Positions 44,832 through 55,342 of a stretch of 64,000 nt of DNA are shown in pieces. A model generated the notes under the pieces. That model was not told where the DNA came from, searched no databases, and saw only the letters and a list, made by a program, of their open reading frames with translations. The DNA comes from Deltaproteobacteria bacterium (GTDB taxonomy: Bacteria > Myxococcota_A > Polyangia > Polyangiales > Ga0077539): positions 62,001-126,000 of the forward strand of contig JAUXYJ010000054.1 in assembly GCA_030694465.1 (NCBI GenBank), in the 5' to 3' direction. The stretch's first letter is position 1; each line of letters begins with the position of its first letter. The translations under genes were made by a program, and so were the position numbers.

Positions 44832-46172
44832 TTATTTCGCTTGTAGAATGCAGAACTTCCCAGGCTCAAGGGGCTCACGTGGCGCGCGCCAGTGGCCCTC
44901 AGAGTCCGAGACCTGCATCACGCGATCGGTGTCGTTTTGCACAAGCACTCCCGACCCCACAGCGCGCTGCAACAGCGGGTAACCCTCCGTTGACCGCACA
45001 AGAGAGTCACTCGCGAGAGCGGCCTCTTCGGGGTGCGCCAAGAGATCGTATCGCGCCAGCCAACCACGCGCGAGCGGCGCAAATCCAAGCCCCTCGAGCC
45101 GCGCGCCGGGATGAGCAATCTCCGGTCTATTTGCAGGCAAAACGTTCTCGACATCGCCAAATAGGTCGTGCCAGCGCTTGCACGCGCTGCGTACAACGCC
45201 GTGCTCATCAAGCAGTCCGCCGATCCATCCGGCGCCTGCGCAGGCCATCGTGACGGTGATGGACTGCGCACCAGCAGCGAGCACACAGCGCGCGGTCTCA
45301 ACGGCGTCGCGATTGCGCAGCGGTCGTCCCCAAACCGGCGAACCACACTGGACATCCACGTGCGCACCGAGCTTGGCCCTCGCGGTCGAAGCGTGCACAG
45401 AAGACCAGAGCGCGCGTGCCCCAGCAGAGGAGAATGGACTGCAATAGTGAAGAGAAAATGTTTCTCCGAGCGCCGCAAAGACCGAAGAGTCGCTCTCACT
45501 CGTGGTCGAGAGCTCGACCGAGTACTCAGAGCCAAGGACGCTGCGCGCAGTGGTCGCGAGATCCACCAAATAGCCGCCCAGCGTTTTGGCTTCGGGCGCG
45601 CCGCGTTCGCTCTCGGGCGCGCGATGATCTTGGCTGATCCAATCGCCGCGCATAAAGGGTGTCGTACCGTCGCCGACCACCACGGCGAGGAGCTCGTCGG
45701 GTCGAAACGCTTGCCTGATCGCGAGGCTCGCGCCACGGATCCATGCACTCACACAAGCGCGATATTGTTGAGAAAACAGTGATGGATGTGGATAGATCGC
45801 GAGGCCCTGCGGCTCGATCATCGCGCCCCGACGGACGTTGCGAGCGAGACAGCCTTCGTCCTTCACGATCCACGACGGAAGACCCCGCGCCTCGAGATGC
45901 TGGACTGGACGTGGCCCCAAACGCAGACGAACGGGGAGCTTTGCAGCCCGCGCGGCGCTCGCCATGGCCTTCAACGAGAGCCTGGGTGAATCGAAATCGA
46001 GCTCCGCTGTCTGCAGCGCGTGTTCGGCCCAAATCAGCGGGATATCTACTGAATCGAAGCCCAGCGCCGCGAGCGCCAACAGAGCGGGCTCCCATCGCTC
46101 TGGAGCGATCGAGCTCAGGTGAACCATGGCCGCGCGATGTGCCCGAGTCTGTGCTTTCGGTGGGGTAGGCAT
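44832..46172 (-). CDS. GH35-like TIM-barrel protein, probable pseudoenzyme
   Basis: 446 residues. The N-terminal half follows glycoside hydrolase family 35: HLSSIAPERWEPALLALAAL, GFDSVDIPLIWAEH, LPVRLRLGPRP and GLPSWIVKDEG correspond to the first strands of beta-galactosidases. Where that family has the acid/base motif ENEYG, this protein has VVVGDGTTPF, so the catalytic Glu is missing. There is no signal peptide, so it is probably cytoplasmic, unlike most GH35 enzymes. ATG 46172 is preferred; GTG 46184 is possible. A binding rather than hydrolytic role is likely, though the substrate is unknown. Confidence 0.6.
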   Translation of the reverse strand: MPTPPKAQTRAHRAAMVHLSSIAPERWEPALLALAALGFDSVDIPLIWAEHALQTAELDFDSPRLSLKAMASAARAAKLPVRLRLGPRPVQHLEARGLPSWIVKDEGCLARNVRRGAMIEPQGLAIYPHPSLFSQQYRACVSAWIRGASLAIRQAFRPDELLAVVVGDGTTPFMRGDWISQDHRAPESERGAPEAKTLGGYLVDLATTARSVLGSEYSVELSTTSESDSSVFAALGETFSLHYCSPFSSAGARALWSSVHASTARAKLGAHVDVQCGSPVWGRPLRNRDAVETARCVLAAGAQSITVTMACAGAGWIGGLLDEHGVVRSACKRWHDLFGDVENVLPANRPEIAHPGARLEGLGFAPLARGWLARYDLLAHPEEAALASDSLVRSTEGYPLLQRAVGSGVLVQNDTDRVMQVSDSEGHWRAPREPLEPGKFCILQAK

Positions 46173-46293
46173 GTGCCGTCGCACTCTTTACACCTTCAGT
46201 GCGGCATTCGCCTCATGGATCTTCGAAGTGAGGGTCGCGAACGGCGCGGGACTGCGGACCTCACAAAGGCCCCAGTGAGGCACAATCGCCAGC

Positions 46294-46917
46294 TCAGTCC
46301 GTGCGAATCCAGCGGGCGTTTTCTTGCTCAAATCCCACCAAGAGCTCTTCGCCGTCCTCGAGTCGAACGAGCACGTCGCAGCCCTCTTCGTCCGAAGTGA
46401 ATCCCAAGATGTCGGCGACCTTTCGAACGATCCCTGCGTGCTCAACGACCGCTGGAATCGGAGGAAAACTCCGGAGCGCGAGCCCGGACTCTTGGGCGCC
46501 AAGGCGGGTCATCCACGTGCTGCCCGGGAGCCCCGTCTCTTCGCGAAGACCGAGCGCGGCCTCCTCCATACGCTCGGCTGCAAAAGCCGAAATCGTCGGT
46601 GAATCAAGCAACACGAGCAGATCATAGCCCTCACAGACCGCACGACACAGCGCGCTGCGGGTGTGGCCCTCGAGACGGATTTCGTTTGGAAATCCGCAGT
46701 GCTTTTCCCATCGAGCGCCCCTCATGAGGCCCATCACAATGGCGAACTCTGCCGCAGCGATCCGAGCATCAAACAGCCCGATGCGCGCGGCGAGATCTAC
46801 TGCTTCACCCTCGACATCGACAAACACCGCGCACAAGCACTCAGGGAGCTCTTCGAGCAGCTTCGCGAGCACCACCGTAAACGCGGTGTTCGCTTGGTCG
46901 CGTTGCGTCTCGGTCAT
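46294..46917 (-). CDS. Roadblock/LC7-domain protein
   Basis: 207 residues. The first 120 residues fit a Roadblock/LC7 fold, the small regulators of GTPases that include MglB: KLLEELPECLCAVFVDVEGE, AAEFAIVMGLMRGAR, RSALCRAVCEGYDLLVLLDS. The remaining 90 residues form a separate alpha/beta part (VRKVADILGFTSDEEGCDVL). No MglA-type GTPase gene is adjacent. The ATG overlaps the stop of the isomerase gene. Fold assignment is from pattern only. Confidence 0.55.
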   Translation of the reverse strand: MTETQRDQANTAFTVVLAKLLEELPECLCAVFVDVEGEAVDLAARIGLFDARIAAAEFAIVMGLMRGARWEKHCGFPNEIRLEGHTRSALCRAVCEGYDLLVLLDSPTISAFAAERMEEAALGLREETGLPGSTWMTRLGAQESGLALRSFPPIPAVVEHAGIVRKVADILGFTSDEEGCDVLVRLEDGEELLVGFEQENARWIRTD

Positions 46918-47852
46918 GGTCGCGCCGCGTGCGGATCAGTGTCTTGGCCGAGGACTTCGACGTGCAAATTCGCACGCAATTGCGACATAAAATCGAGCAT
47001 TCGGCGCGCTCGCGCCAGCCGCAGCGCTTCGATTTGCTCGCGTCGCAGGACCTCGGCGGGGTCGGCCACAAGCGCGCTCCCGCGACGCTGCAAGACGATC
47101 ACGTGCACGCCAAAGGGCGTCGTGACGAGCGGCGAGACGTCGTTCGATGCCACGAGATCTGCGGCGGCTCTCGCAAACACCGGATGGAAGGTCCCCTGCG
47201 GGCTGCGCCCCTCATCGTCGAACTGTTCGACCGCTTCGACGCGCAGCGCAGAGGCCGGCGCCATCGCGCGAATTGCGGCAGTGATCGTCTCGATCGTCCG
47301 AGGTGTTGGCAGCGCAATCAACGTGGCGTGTACTCGCTCGGCGAGCGACTGCGCAGCGGACCGCTCTCGCGGCGTGGCATTGGGTCGAACGACCGCGAGC
47401 GCGTGAACCACGTCCATAAGTGCCGAGTGTGCCATCGCAAATCCGACGGTGGCGTGTGCGCGCTGTCTCACCGGCTCGGGAAGATTGGCTTCGTCAAATC
47501 GGCGGTAAACTTGCTGGTCAATGAGCTCTTGTACCATCGCCGTCTGCCGAAATTGGTGAAGCTGTCGGTCCCTCTCCGCCCCTTGCGCCAGCGCGTGTCC
47601 CGCAAGCAAGCGACTGTCAACGAGACGCGCCAAGACGTCCTCGACACGTGCGTCACGCGCGCGGCGACATGCATCGAGAAGTTCGGCCTGCGTGACAACG
47701 GCGCTGCCCATTCGCGCGACGACCGGTGTGCCTGCAACAATGGCCGGGATGAGCGAGCCGCTCTGCGTGTGATCTGCCTGCGGTTTGGCACGGCATGCGG
47801 CCATCAAGGCGAGGGTCGCGAGCGCGACGGCTCTGGCGATGTCGCGGATCAT
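46914..47852 (-). CDS. PpiC-type peptidyl-prolyl isomerase lipoprotein
   Basis: 312 residues. MIRDIARAVALATLALMAAC is a lipoprotein signal. The N-terminal helices (AELLDACRRARDARVEDVLA, RQTAMVQELIDQQVYRRF) resemble SurA/PrsA chaperone regions, and the C-terminal segment (FHPVFARAAADLVASNDVSP, LVTTPFGVHVIVLQRR) is the end of a parvulin-like domain. It probably assists folding of exported proteins at the envelope. The parvulin core is short and some active-site residues cannot be confirmed. It overlaps both neighbours by 4 bp. Confidence 0.75.
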   Translation of the reverse strand: MIRDIARAVALATLALMAACRAKPQADHTQSGSLIPAIVAGTPVVARMGSAVVTQAELLDACRRARDARVEDVLARLVDSRLLAGHALAQGAERDRQLHQFRQTAMVQELIDQQVYRRFDEANLPEPVRQRAHATVGFAMAHSALMDVVHALAVVRPNATPRERSAAQSLAERVHATLIALPTPRTIETITAAIRAMAPASALRVEAVEQFDDEGRSPQGTFHPVFARAAADLVASNDVSPLVTTPFGVHVIVLQRRGSALVADPAEVLRREQIEALRLARARRMLDFMSQLRANLHVEVLGQDTDPHAARP

Positions 47853-48040
47853 TCAGCGCTCTCGCTTCGGACAAATTCGATCCCCGCTTGGAGAAGTAGC
47901 CAGCCGACAAGCAACGCCAAGACGCCCGAAACAAACTCGCGCCGATCCACAGCGACCATCGCTCGAAAGAACGACGTCATGGCGAGCGCGACCAGCACGA
48001 TGCCTAAGATCCGCACTGCAGCATCGATCCAACTACGCAT
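47849..48040 (-). CDS. Small membrane protein (63 aa)
   Basis: 63 residues with two hydrophobic helices (AAVRILGIVLVALAMTSFF and FVSGVLALLVGWLLLQAGI) separated by a short charged loop. AGGGAGA lies 7 nt before ATG 48040 and the stop overlaps the isomerase lipoprotein start, so it is very likely expressed. No family is recognised. Confidence 0.6.
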   Translation of the reverse strand: MRSWIDAAVRILGIVLVALAMTSFFRAMVAVDRREFVSGVLALLVGWLLLQAGIEFVRSESAE

Positions 48041-48099
48041 TCATTCTCCCTGAGCCACCAACACCCAATTGCAACACCCTGCGTCGATCGTATCTCGAT

Positions 48100-48843
48100 T
48101 CAGCGCGACTGTTCGCTCCACCACCAGAGCCCTCCAAACGCGATCGCCCAGACCAAGAGCGCCATCGCTCGCAGCCTCCGAGGTTGCGCCTGTTGACGCC
48201 CACGGAGCAGCCGTGGTCCGCCGAATAGCAGACAAATGGCAGCGACACAGAGCCCCGTCGCGTGCAGCAACGCATCTCGTGCCGTCGTCATCGCGACCGC
48301 GGACTCGGTCAGCACTGCGCGTGCCGCCCGAGCACTCAAGACCACAGGCAACACGAGGGCAAAGCCGAGCCCACTGGCCGCCAACAGGACATGTGCCAGG
48401 CGCTGAAGCGGCGGCGGCGGTGAGCGTGGCGTCCCCGGTGGCGACTCAATGGCCAACGCCATCCGCGGCGCACATTGCTCAACCCAATGCGCGATCGATG
48501 CCACGTAGGCAAGTACGGACAACGCCGCGATCACTCGGGCCGCGGGCTCAAAGTGCACGCGTGAATTCATAAAAAACGCGAGCGTCCATGCGACGACGGA
48601 CAGCCCCACGACAGCCAAAAGCGCGACCGATTTGGCTCGCGATCGCAAAAACGAGGGCCCAAGTCGCAGGGACAAAGCGAACACACCCGTCGCCGCAGTC
48701 GCGACGACACCGAGGCCCGCGATCGAGCGCGCCTGCAGCAACGGCGCGACAACGAGCTGCAACGTGACCGCGAGAAAAGTCGCCGCGACGAGGATTTCGT
48801 CAGTGCTCCATGGGACGTTAGGGGGAGAGGCGGTCTCGGCCAT
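48100..48843 (-). CDS. Polytopic membrane protein of unknown function
   Basis: 247 residues with six or seven transmembrane helices (ILVAATFLAVTLQLVVAPLL, SVALLAVVGLSVVAWTLAFF, VLLAASGLGFALVLPVVLSA, GLCVAAICLLFGGPRLL). No family is recognised. It is first in the minus-strand group and divergent from the kinase/ATPase fusion, 81 bp away. Confidence 0.6.
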   Translation of the reverse strand: MAETASPPNVPWSTDEILVAATFLAVTLQLVVAPLLQARSIAGLGVVATAATGVFALSLRLGPSFLRSRAKSVALLAVVGLSVVAWTLAFFMNSRVHFEPAARVIAALSVLAYVASIAHWVEQCAPRMALAIESPPGTPRSPPPPLQRLAHVLLAASGLGFALVLPVVLSARAARAVLTESAVAMTTARDALLHATGLCVAAICLLFGGPRLLRGRQQAQPRRLRAMALLVWAIAFGGLWWWSEQSR

Positions 48844-48924
48844 GGGTCAGTTCGTACGGATAAATTTCAAGGAGTTACGTCCTGTGATGATCGAAGCGGG
48901 CGGCGCTCATGTAGAGTGTGTCGT

Positions 48925-51900
48925 GTGAGAAATTGTCCGCAGTGCAACGCGGAGTGTTCCGAGGCACATCGATTTTGTCCAGCGTGCGGGTTTCCGATTG
49001 GCGCTCTCAAGAGCCAAGTTGGCGACGCGTTAATCGGACGCAAGCTGGGCGGCATGTACGTGGTGCTTGAGCACGTCGGCTCCGGGGGCATGGGTCGTGT
49101 GTACCGTGGAGAACAAATCGCGCTGGGAAAAACCATCGCGATCAAAGTGATTCACCAACACCTCATCGCCGACGAGAACGCGACGGCGCGCTTTTACACC
49201 GAGGCGCGCGCAAGCTCACGATTGAACCACCCCAACTCGGTCAGCGTGGTGGACTTCGGCCGCACCGATGAGGGTCTTCTCTACCTGGTGATGGAGTTTT
49301 TGCGAGGCAAAGACCTCTCCCACATTCTCTGGGAAGAGGGCCCGTTGCCCATCGCCCGCGCGGTCGACATCGTCCGCCAGGTCCTCGCCGCTCTGGCCGA
49401 GGGGCACGATCTTGGGATCATCCACCGGGATATTAAGCCCGAAAACGTGATCATCGAGCGTCTCCGAACCGGCGGTGATTCGGTCAAGGTCGTCGACTTC
49501 GGTTTGGCCAAAGTGCGCGCCGATGTGGCCCCTTCGGTCACGATGCCCGGGATTGTGTGCGGCACTCCTGACTACATGGCCCCAGAGCAGGGCAGGGGAG
49601 ATCCGCCTGATTCTCGAAGCGATCTTTATGCCGCTGGGATCATGCTCTTTCAACTGCTCACGGGAAAGCTCCCGTACGAGGCTGATTCGCCTACGCAAGT
49701 TGTGCTGATGCACATGACCGAGCCCGTCCCGGACGCGCGGACGCTCAACCCCGCGATCCCCGAGCCGGTCGCGCGCGTCATCAGCCGAGCGATGGAAAAA
49801 GACGCGGTCAAACGCTACCAGTCCGCGCTTGAATTCGCGCAAGCACTCCAGGATTCGCTGCGGTCTGGGCGAAGCTCGTCGCAGTCGCGCGAGATCCGCG
49901 ACACGCTCGAGTCGATCATCTGCCCCAACTGCAATGCGCCGCTCTCGCGCGGGGTAAAATTTTGCAGCGAGTGCGGCTTCAGGATGACGCTCGACTCACC
50001 TCGGCTTCCGAGCATGATGAGCGCTCCCTCGATTCGACCACAGCCGCTAAACGTAGCGAATTTTGTGGGACGCGAGCTCGAACTCAATGTGCTGAACGAC
50101 CTGCGAAATCGCGCGCTCGCGAACAAAACGATGATGGTGGCGCGCATCAGCGGTGACACCGGCAGCGGTAAAACTCGTTTGGTACACGAATTTGTGACCT
50201 CATCCTCGTGCAGCGCGGACAAGGTCGTGATCGCGAACCCAGACCCATCTTGGGCAGGTGTGCCCTGGCACCCCGTGCGTGAGCTCATCCGCAAATGTCT
50301 CGAGGTCCCCACCGACGAAGCAGCTCGACGCTGGTTCGAGAGCGGCGCCGCACGCTCCACGATTGACTCCAGCGTACGCGCAGGATTCGACGAGCTCTTT
50401 GGCAAAGGCACACCGCATTTGGACAGCCGCGGGCGCCGCATGGCCGTCGCTCACACGATGGCATTTGCGCTGCGACACGCGGCGGCGGGCGCCAAGAGCG
50501 GTGTCTGCGTCGCCGTGATTCGCCAGATGCACCGGATCGAAGCAGCGAGCGCCGCGGCGCTCATGATGCTCTCTCGCATGTCTCTGGGCGTCTCGGTGTT
50601 GCTCATCGGCACGCACACGCCCCGGATGGATCCACGCTGGGAAGAGTCCGAGGTGTTGGTCCTTGGATTGATCAGCGTCGAGCAAGCCAAGGGGATCGCC
50701 GCGTCGATCTTGGGTGAGTGGTTTACCGCGCCGGAGTTCGCCGAAGAGGGCGTGACGCCGATGTTCGCCGACCAGACCGCGCGATGGATTTTTGAGGGCG
50801 GCAACGCCCCGCTGCCCCGAACGGTCGATTTGATCTCGGCTCGTTTTGATCAGCTCCCGCCAGTCGCACGCAAAGTGCTCCAAGCTCTCGCGCTCATCGG
50901 GGCGAGCACCCTTGAGGCGCTCGACCTGATCATCGGCGAACGCGTCGACGAGCAGACAACCAAGCCCCTACTCGCCCGCTGGTGGATCGTAGAGCACGAA
51001 AAATGTCTACAGGTCAGCCACGAATTTATCCGTGATGTCGTCGAGTCAGCCACGAGCGCTGCGGTCCGCACAGATCTCGCTCGGCGTGCTCTGGATGGCT
51101 GTCCCAATTTGGCACTTGAGACGCGCGCGTTGTTGTCCACCCACACCAACGAGCCAGCACAAGCGCTGCTGTTGCTCGAGACCGTCGCAGATCGCGCGAC
51201 ACTCCGCGGCGACGACCTCGGGGCCGTCCATGCCCTGCGTCGTGGGCTTGACCGCGCTCGTCGCGAGCTTCATCGCGGAGAGCTCGACGACCCTGAGCGC
51301 GCGATGGTTATTTTTGCACGCAAATTGGGCGACGCTCTGGCGCGCGCTGGCGAGGTCGCAGAGGCCGAAGGCGTCCTGCGCGAGGCCCTTGAGCTCGCTC
51401 CTCGTCACAGCGTCGATTACACGCGCCTTGAGTGCCTTCTGGCTCGCGCGTTGTTTGGTCGTGGGCGTGTCGCGGAAGCTACTCGGGTCACCGATGGGGC
51501 CATTCGGACCGCACGCAAGCTCAAGGAGTTCTCGTTGCTCGCAGAGCTGTCATTGCTCCGTGCGGATTTTGACCTCGCCCAAGAGCTTCCGTTCGAAGCA
51601 GTTGCGCAGCTGCAGGCAGCCAACGCGGCCCTGGACGAGCTGAGCAAGACAAGCCTCGATCCTTCGCAATACCTCCGCACGCGGGTTGATGTGTGGCTCC
51701 GCATGGCGGACGCGCTGATCGCCGGAGGCCAGCTAGCCGCCGCCGAGGCGCCCTTGCGCGACGCCGCGAGCGCCGCCCACTTAGCGTCAAGACCCCTCGA
51801 GGTCGCACGCTGTGAAGCCGCGCTGGCCAGCCTCGCGGGCAAACGCGGAAACGTTGAGCAGTCGAGCAGCCTCTACCGTCGTGCAGCCACGACGGCGTTA

Positions 51901-51969
51901 GAGAATGGAGACGCTGACGCATCGGACCGTTACAGCGCGGCCGCGAACGCGCTCGCCCCCGCGACATAA
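48925..51969 (+). CDS. Zinc-ribbon / Ser-Thr kinase / AAA-type ATPase / TPR fusion
   Basis: 1014 residues. A four-Cys ribbon (C4, C7, C18, C21: CPQC, CPAC) leads to an intact kinase domain: GSGGMGRVY loop, IAIKVI Lys, [27 protein letters not shown] second ribbon (about 332-350: [14 protein letters not shown]) follows, then a P-loop ATPase module ([23 protein letters not shown] at about 410) and an alpha-helical, TPR-like C-terminal third. The layout resembles multidomain signal ATPases whose N-terminal kinase controls an effector. No membrane anchor is seen, so it is cytoplasmic. GTG 48925 is chosen over 48916. All kinase catalytic residues are present. Confidence 0.85.
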   Translation: MRNCPQCNAECSEAHRFCPACGFPIGALKSQVGDALIGRKLGGMYVVLEHVGSGGMGRVYRGEQIALGKTIAIKVIHQHLIADENATARFYTEARASSRLNHPNSVSVVDFGRTDEGLLYLVMEFLRGKDLSHILWEEGPLPIARAVDIVRQVLAALAEGHDLGIIHRDIKPENVIIERLRTGGDSVKVVDFGLAKVRADVAPSVTMPGIVCGTPDYMAPEQGRGDPPDSRSDLYAAGIMLFQLLTGKLPYEADSPTQVVLMHMTEPVPDARTLNPAIPEPVARVISRAMEKDAVKRYQSALEFAQALQDSLRSGRSSSQSREIRDTLESIICPNCNAPLSRGVKFCSECGFRMTLDSPRLPSMMSAPSIRPQPLNVANFVGRELELNVLNDLRNRALANKTMMVARISGDTGSGKTRLVHEFVTSSSCSADKVVIANPDPSWAGVPWHPVRELIRKCLEVPTDEAARRWFESGAARSTIDSSVRAGFDELFGKGTPHLDSRGRRMAVAHTMAFALRHAAAGAKSGVCVAVIRQMHRIEAASAAALMMLSRMSLGVSVLLIGTHTPRMDPRWEESEVLVLGLISVEQAKGIAASILGEWFTAPEFAEEGVTPMFADQTARWIFEGGNAPLPRTVDLISARFDQLPPVARKVLQALALIGASTLEALDLIIGERVDEQTTKPLLARWWIVEHEKCLQVSHEFIRDVVESATSAAVRTDLARRALDGCPNLALETRALLSTHTNEPAQALLLLETVADRATLRGDDLGAVHALRRGLDRARRELHRGELDDPERAMVIFARKLGDALARAGEVAEAEGVLREALELAPRHSVDYTRLECLLARALFGRGRVAEATRVTDGAIRTARKLKEFSLLAELSLLRADFDLAQELPFEAVAQLQAANAALDELSKTSLDPSQYLRTRVDVWLRMADALIAGGQLAAAEAPLRDAASAAHLASRPLEVARCEAALASLAGKRGNVEQSSSLYRRAATTALENGDADASDRYSAAANALAPAT

Positions 51970-52039
51970 GCTCTGCGCGCTAGTTGTGCAGCAGCAGCGC
52001 TTGTCGGCGTCTCGTGCTGCATGCCAACCTTGGCGCAGC

Positions 52040-53779
52040 ATGGCAACGAACGCAGACGAGACGAGCAGCCCCACACCCACTTTACCGACGACCTCGACGG
52101 GAGCCGATGACAACTCCGCGATGGCCGAGCTTCGGGCAGCGCGACACCAGTGGGAGGCGGTGGTGGTCGCCAAATCCGAAGCGCGATTTCCGCCGAGGCT
52201 TCAGCGATTTACCACGCTCTCAGATCTAGAGATCCCGGCCCTCGTGACGCCCGCAGAGATGCCCGTCGCGTACATGACGGATCTTGGGCTCCCAGGCGAG
52301 TATCCGTACACCCGAGGGATCCAGCCTACGATGTACCGCGGGCGCCTCTGGACGATGAGGCAATTTGCAGGGTTTGGGACGCCCGAACAGACCAACGAGC
52401 GCTTCAAATTCCTGCTCGAACAGGGACAAACGGGCCTGTCGACCGCCTTCGATTTTCCGACACTGATGGGCTACGACAGCGACTCGCCACGCTCCCTTGG
52501 CGAGGTGGGGATGTGCGGCGTTGCCGTCGACACACTGCGCGACATGGACGTCTTATTCGCGGACATCCCGCTGGATAAGGTCACCACATCGATGACCATC
52601 AACGGGCCGGCCATCGTGCTCATGTGCTTCTACGTCGCCCTCGCCGACGAGCGAGGCATCCCGCGCAATAAGCTCGGCGGTACGATCCAAAACGACTGCC
52701 TCAAAGAGTTTATCGCCCAGCACGCGTGGATCGTAGGGCCTCGGCCTGCGATGCGGATTGTGACAGACATGATCGAATTCGCAGCAAAAGAGCTGCCCAA
52801 ATGGCATCCGGTTTCGATCAGCGGCTACCACATTCGCGAGGCTGGATCGACCGCAGCACAAGAGCTCGCGTTTACGCTCGCCGATGGGATTGCGTATGTC
52901 CAAGCCGCTGTGGAGCGTGGCTTGGATGTCGACCAGTTCGCACCGAGGCTCTCGTTCTTCTTCGATGTCCACATTGATTTCTTCGAAGAGATCGCCAAGT
53001 TTCGCGCCGCGAGGCGCATCTGGGCTCGCGTGATGCGAGAGCGCTTCGGCGCGAAGCTTCCAGAGAGCATGAAGCTCAAGACTCACGCGCAGACCGCCGG
53101 TGTCTCGCTGACCGCACAGCAGCCGTACAACAACGTCGCGCGTGTAGCGTTGCAAGCGCTGGCCGCAGTCCTCGGTGGCACACAGTCGCTGCACACCAAC
53201 TCACTCGACGAGACCTACGCGCTGCCGACAGAAGACGCAGTGACAATCGCCCTCAGAACACAGCAAATTGTCGCGCATGAGTCGGGGGTGGCCAACACCG
53301 TCGACCCCCTGGGTGGCTCGTACTATGTCGAGTGGCTTACCAACAAGCTTGAGTCCGAAGCGCTCGAATACATCCGCAAGATCGACGAGCAGGGCGGCAT
53401 GGTCGCCTCGGTTGAGAAGGGCTATCCGCAGCGCGAGATCGCGGCGAGCGCATACAAGTTTCAGCGACAGCTTGAGCGCAACGAAAAGATCATGGTGGGG
53501 CTCAACGAGTTCGTGACAGACGATCAGACTCGTATCCCGACGCTGCGAATCGACGAAGCCGTGCAAGCACAACAGGTCCAGGCGTTGCGCGCGGTCAAAG
53601 ACGCACGCGATGCAGCCCGTGTCGCGAGCGCCCTCGCTTCGGTCGCCGTCGCAGCGCGCGGAACCGACAACCTCTGCCCGTCCATCATCGAGGCTGCGCG
53701 TGCGATGTGTACTGAACAGGAAATCTGCGACGTTTTGCGCGCAGAGCTCGGAACGTACACCGATCCCGCAGAGTTCTGA
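52040..53779 (+). CDS. Methylmalonyl-CoA mutase family, catalytic (large) subunit
   Basis: 579 residues. B12-dependent mutases interconvert branched and linear acyl-CoAs. The barrel domain is complete: [83 protein letters not shown] and [15 protein letters not shown]. The Tyr of PTMY and the Arg of PAMRIV, which in known enzymes go with methylmalonyl-CoA rather than isobutyryl-CoA, are kept. It ends without the cobalamin-binding domain, so a separate B12 subunit must exist elsewhere. ATG 52040 is chosen because the upstream part of the frame overlaps the kinase gene. Confidence 0.93.
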   Translation: MATNADETSSPTPTLPTTSTGADDNSAMAELRAARHQWEAVVVAKSEARFPPRLQRFTTLSDLEIPALVTPAEMPVAYMTDLGLPGEYPYTRGIQPTMYRGRLWTMRQFAGFGTPEQTNERFKFLLEQGQTGLSTAFDFPTLMGYDSDSPRSLGEVGMCGVAVDTLRDMDVLFADIPLDKVTTSMTINGPAIVLMCFYVALADERGIPRNKLGGTIQNDCLKEFIAQHAWIVGPRPAMRIVTDMIEFAAKELPKWHPVSISGYHIREAGSTAAQELAFTLADGIAYVQAAVERGLDVDQFAPRLSFFFDVHIDFFEEIAKFRAARRIWARVMRERFGAKLPESMKLKTHAQTAGVSLTAQQPYNNVARVALQALAAVLGGTQSLHTNSLDETYALPTEDAVTIALRTQQIVAHESGVANTVDPLGGSYYVEWLTNKLESEALEYIRKIDEQGGMVASVEKGYPQREIAASAYKFQRQLERNEKIMVGLNEFVTDDQTRIPTLRIDEAVQAQQVQALRAVKDARDAARVASALASVAVAARGTDNLCPSIIEAARAMCTEQEICDVLRAELGTYTDPAEF

Positions 53780-53883
53780 TTAGCCTTTGCTGACAATCGT
53801 GCAGCGATATCCAAGCAGAATCTGTTGAGCCTTTCGAGAGTTGTGGGCGATGCTCCCGGGATCAACCCAGGAGACGTTCTGCC

Positions 53884-54855
53884 ATGCATTGGATCGCAGC
53901 ATCCTTCGTGCTCTCAGCCTTCGGAATCACCAACTCACCCAGCGCCGCGCCAGTGACCACTTTGCACACTGGAGCGCTCCCCACCATGGGCGCGTCTCGG
54001 GTGTCTCTGCTCGACGTGCTGGAGCCCACCGCGCCCATGCGTGCGCCCGGTCTCGTCGCGTGGCAATCCGGGATCGCCCAGCGCGCGCGCAGGGCCCCGA
54101 CCTCAACGTCGACAAGCACGGGCTCCGCGGGAGCTCCAGCTCCGGCCCCGGCTCCGGCCCCAGCCGTCGCTCCCGAGCCCGAGCCCACACCCGCCGCCGA
54201 ACCCGCCGCCGAACCGGTCGCCACCCCTCCAGCCGAGGTGCCAGCCGATGCGCCCGCGGCCGATGCGGCGCCCGTCGATGACACGGCCCCCGAGGAGCCC
54301 GACATCGAGCTCTTGCAGCATCGCCACCACACCATTGGGCTACATCGCCCACTGGGCATCGCGACCTGGGGAACGCTCCTCGCAACCGAGGTTCTTGGCA
54401 CGATTGCGTCCATCAACCAACGGACCTGGTTCGGCAATGGACTCTGCAACGCGCGAACTGCCGATGGAATGCCAGCGATGCGTGCCCCCATCCTGGGTGA
54501 CTTTGGCTGCAGCGGGCTGTCCACGCTGCACGGAGTCTTCGCGTTTGCGACGGTCTCGCTCTACACAACCACTGGGATTTACGCGCTCTCGATGCCCGAT
54601 CCGGAGCGGGCCTCCGAGGGTGACTCACGCGGGGCAGGGCGCCTGAGAATTCACAAAGCCCTCGCATGGATTCACGCGGGCGGGATGATCCTGCTGCCCC
54701 TCTTGGGCTTTCTCGGCGCGAACCCTGCGACGTTTGGGATCGTTGACGACGCGGCACAGTCGTACTCAAGCGCGTTTCGTTCGGTGCACGAGATCGTAGG
54801 GTTTACGACCTTCGCGGCGCTCACCGGCGCGATGATCGTTGAGCTGATCAACTAA
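53884..54855 (+). CDS. Membrane protein with Pro/Ala linker and cytochrome b561-like helices
   Basis: 323 residues. A weak N-terminal signal is followed by a Pro/Ala/Glu repeat linker (about residues 80-140, PAPAPAPAPAVAPEPEPTPA) and then four transmembrane helices with buried His: LSTLHGVFAFATVSL, IHKALAWIHAGGMILLPLLG and FRSVHEIVGFTTFAAL. Paired helix His residues suggest heme b coordination as in b561-type proteins, but this is inferred from spacing only. AGGAGA lies 9 nt before ATG 53884. Confidence 0.6.
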   Translation: MHWIAASFVLSAFGITNSPSAAPVTTLHTGALPTMGASRVSLLDVLEPTAPMRAPGLVAWQSGIAQRARRAPTSTSTSTGSAGAPAPAPAPAPAVAPEPEPTPAAEPAAEPVATPPAEVPADAPAADAAPVDDTAPEEPDIELLQHRHHTIGLHRPLGIATWGTLLATEVLGTIASINQRTWFGNGLCNARTADGMPAMRAPILGDFGCSGLSTLHGVFAFATVSLYTTTGIYALSMPDPERASEGDSRGAGRLRIHKALAWIHAGGMILLPLLGFLGANPATFGIVDDAAQSYSSAFRSVHEIVGFTTFAALTGAMIVELIN

Positions 54856-54949
54856 TCCGCACACCCGCCCAATCGTGTGAGTGCCACCGCGATCGAGTGA
54901 CTCTACGCTTGCCCCTCCCGAGTAAGCGTGGCAACAACGCGATCGAAAT

Positions 54950-55327
54950 ATGTGGGAAATTCAGCACGAAACGGTCATCGGCGCAGCCCATCAGCTCCGC
55001 TACACCGCGGGCGAGGGTGAGCGCCTTCACGGGCACAACTGGCGAATTCGCGCGTTTGTCAGGGCCAACGCCCTCGATGAGACTGGCTTCGTCTTGGACT
55101 TCGCGTTCTTGGCACGCACACTGCGCGAGCTTGTGGAGCCATGGGAGCATGTGTTTCTCAACGAGATTCCTCCTTGGAACGAGATCAATCCAACTGCAGA
55201 AAACCTCGCGAAATTCGTTGGCGAGTCTCTTCAGCGGCTCGTCGGAGACGATCGCGTGTGGGTGGATCGCGTGGTCATCGGTGAGACCGATGAGTGCATC
55301 GCGACCTACTACATGCCACGCCCATGA
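54950..55327 (+). CDS. QueD/6-pyruvoyl-tetrahydropterin synthase family protein lacking the catalytic Cys
   Basis: 125 residues, normal length. The family makes pterins or the queuosine precursor 6-carboxy-tetrahydropterin. Zinc ligands are present: H14 (GAAHQL), H27 and H29 (LHGHNW). The catalytic Cys that normally lies four residues before the first His of HGH is replaced by G23 (EGERLHGH). The distal His (WEHVFLNE) and substrate Glu (IGETDECIA) are kept. Activity may differ from QueD, as in PTPS-III-type enzymes. No other queuosine gene is adjacent. Confidence 0.8.
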   Translation: MWEIQHETVIGAAHQLRYTAGEGERLHGHNWRIRAFVRANALDETGFVLDFAFLARTLRELVEPWEHVFLNEIPPWNEINPTAENLAKFVGESLQRLVGDDRVWVDRVVIGETDECIATYYMPRP

Positions 55328-55342
55328 CCTCGTACGAGGGGA

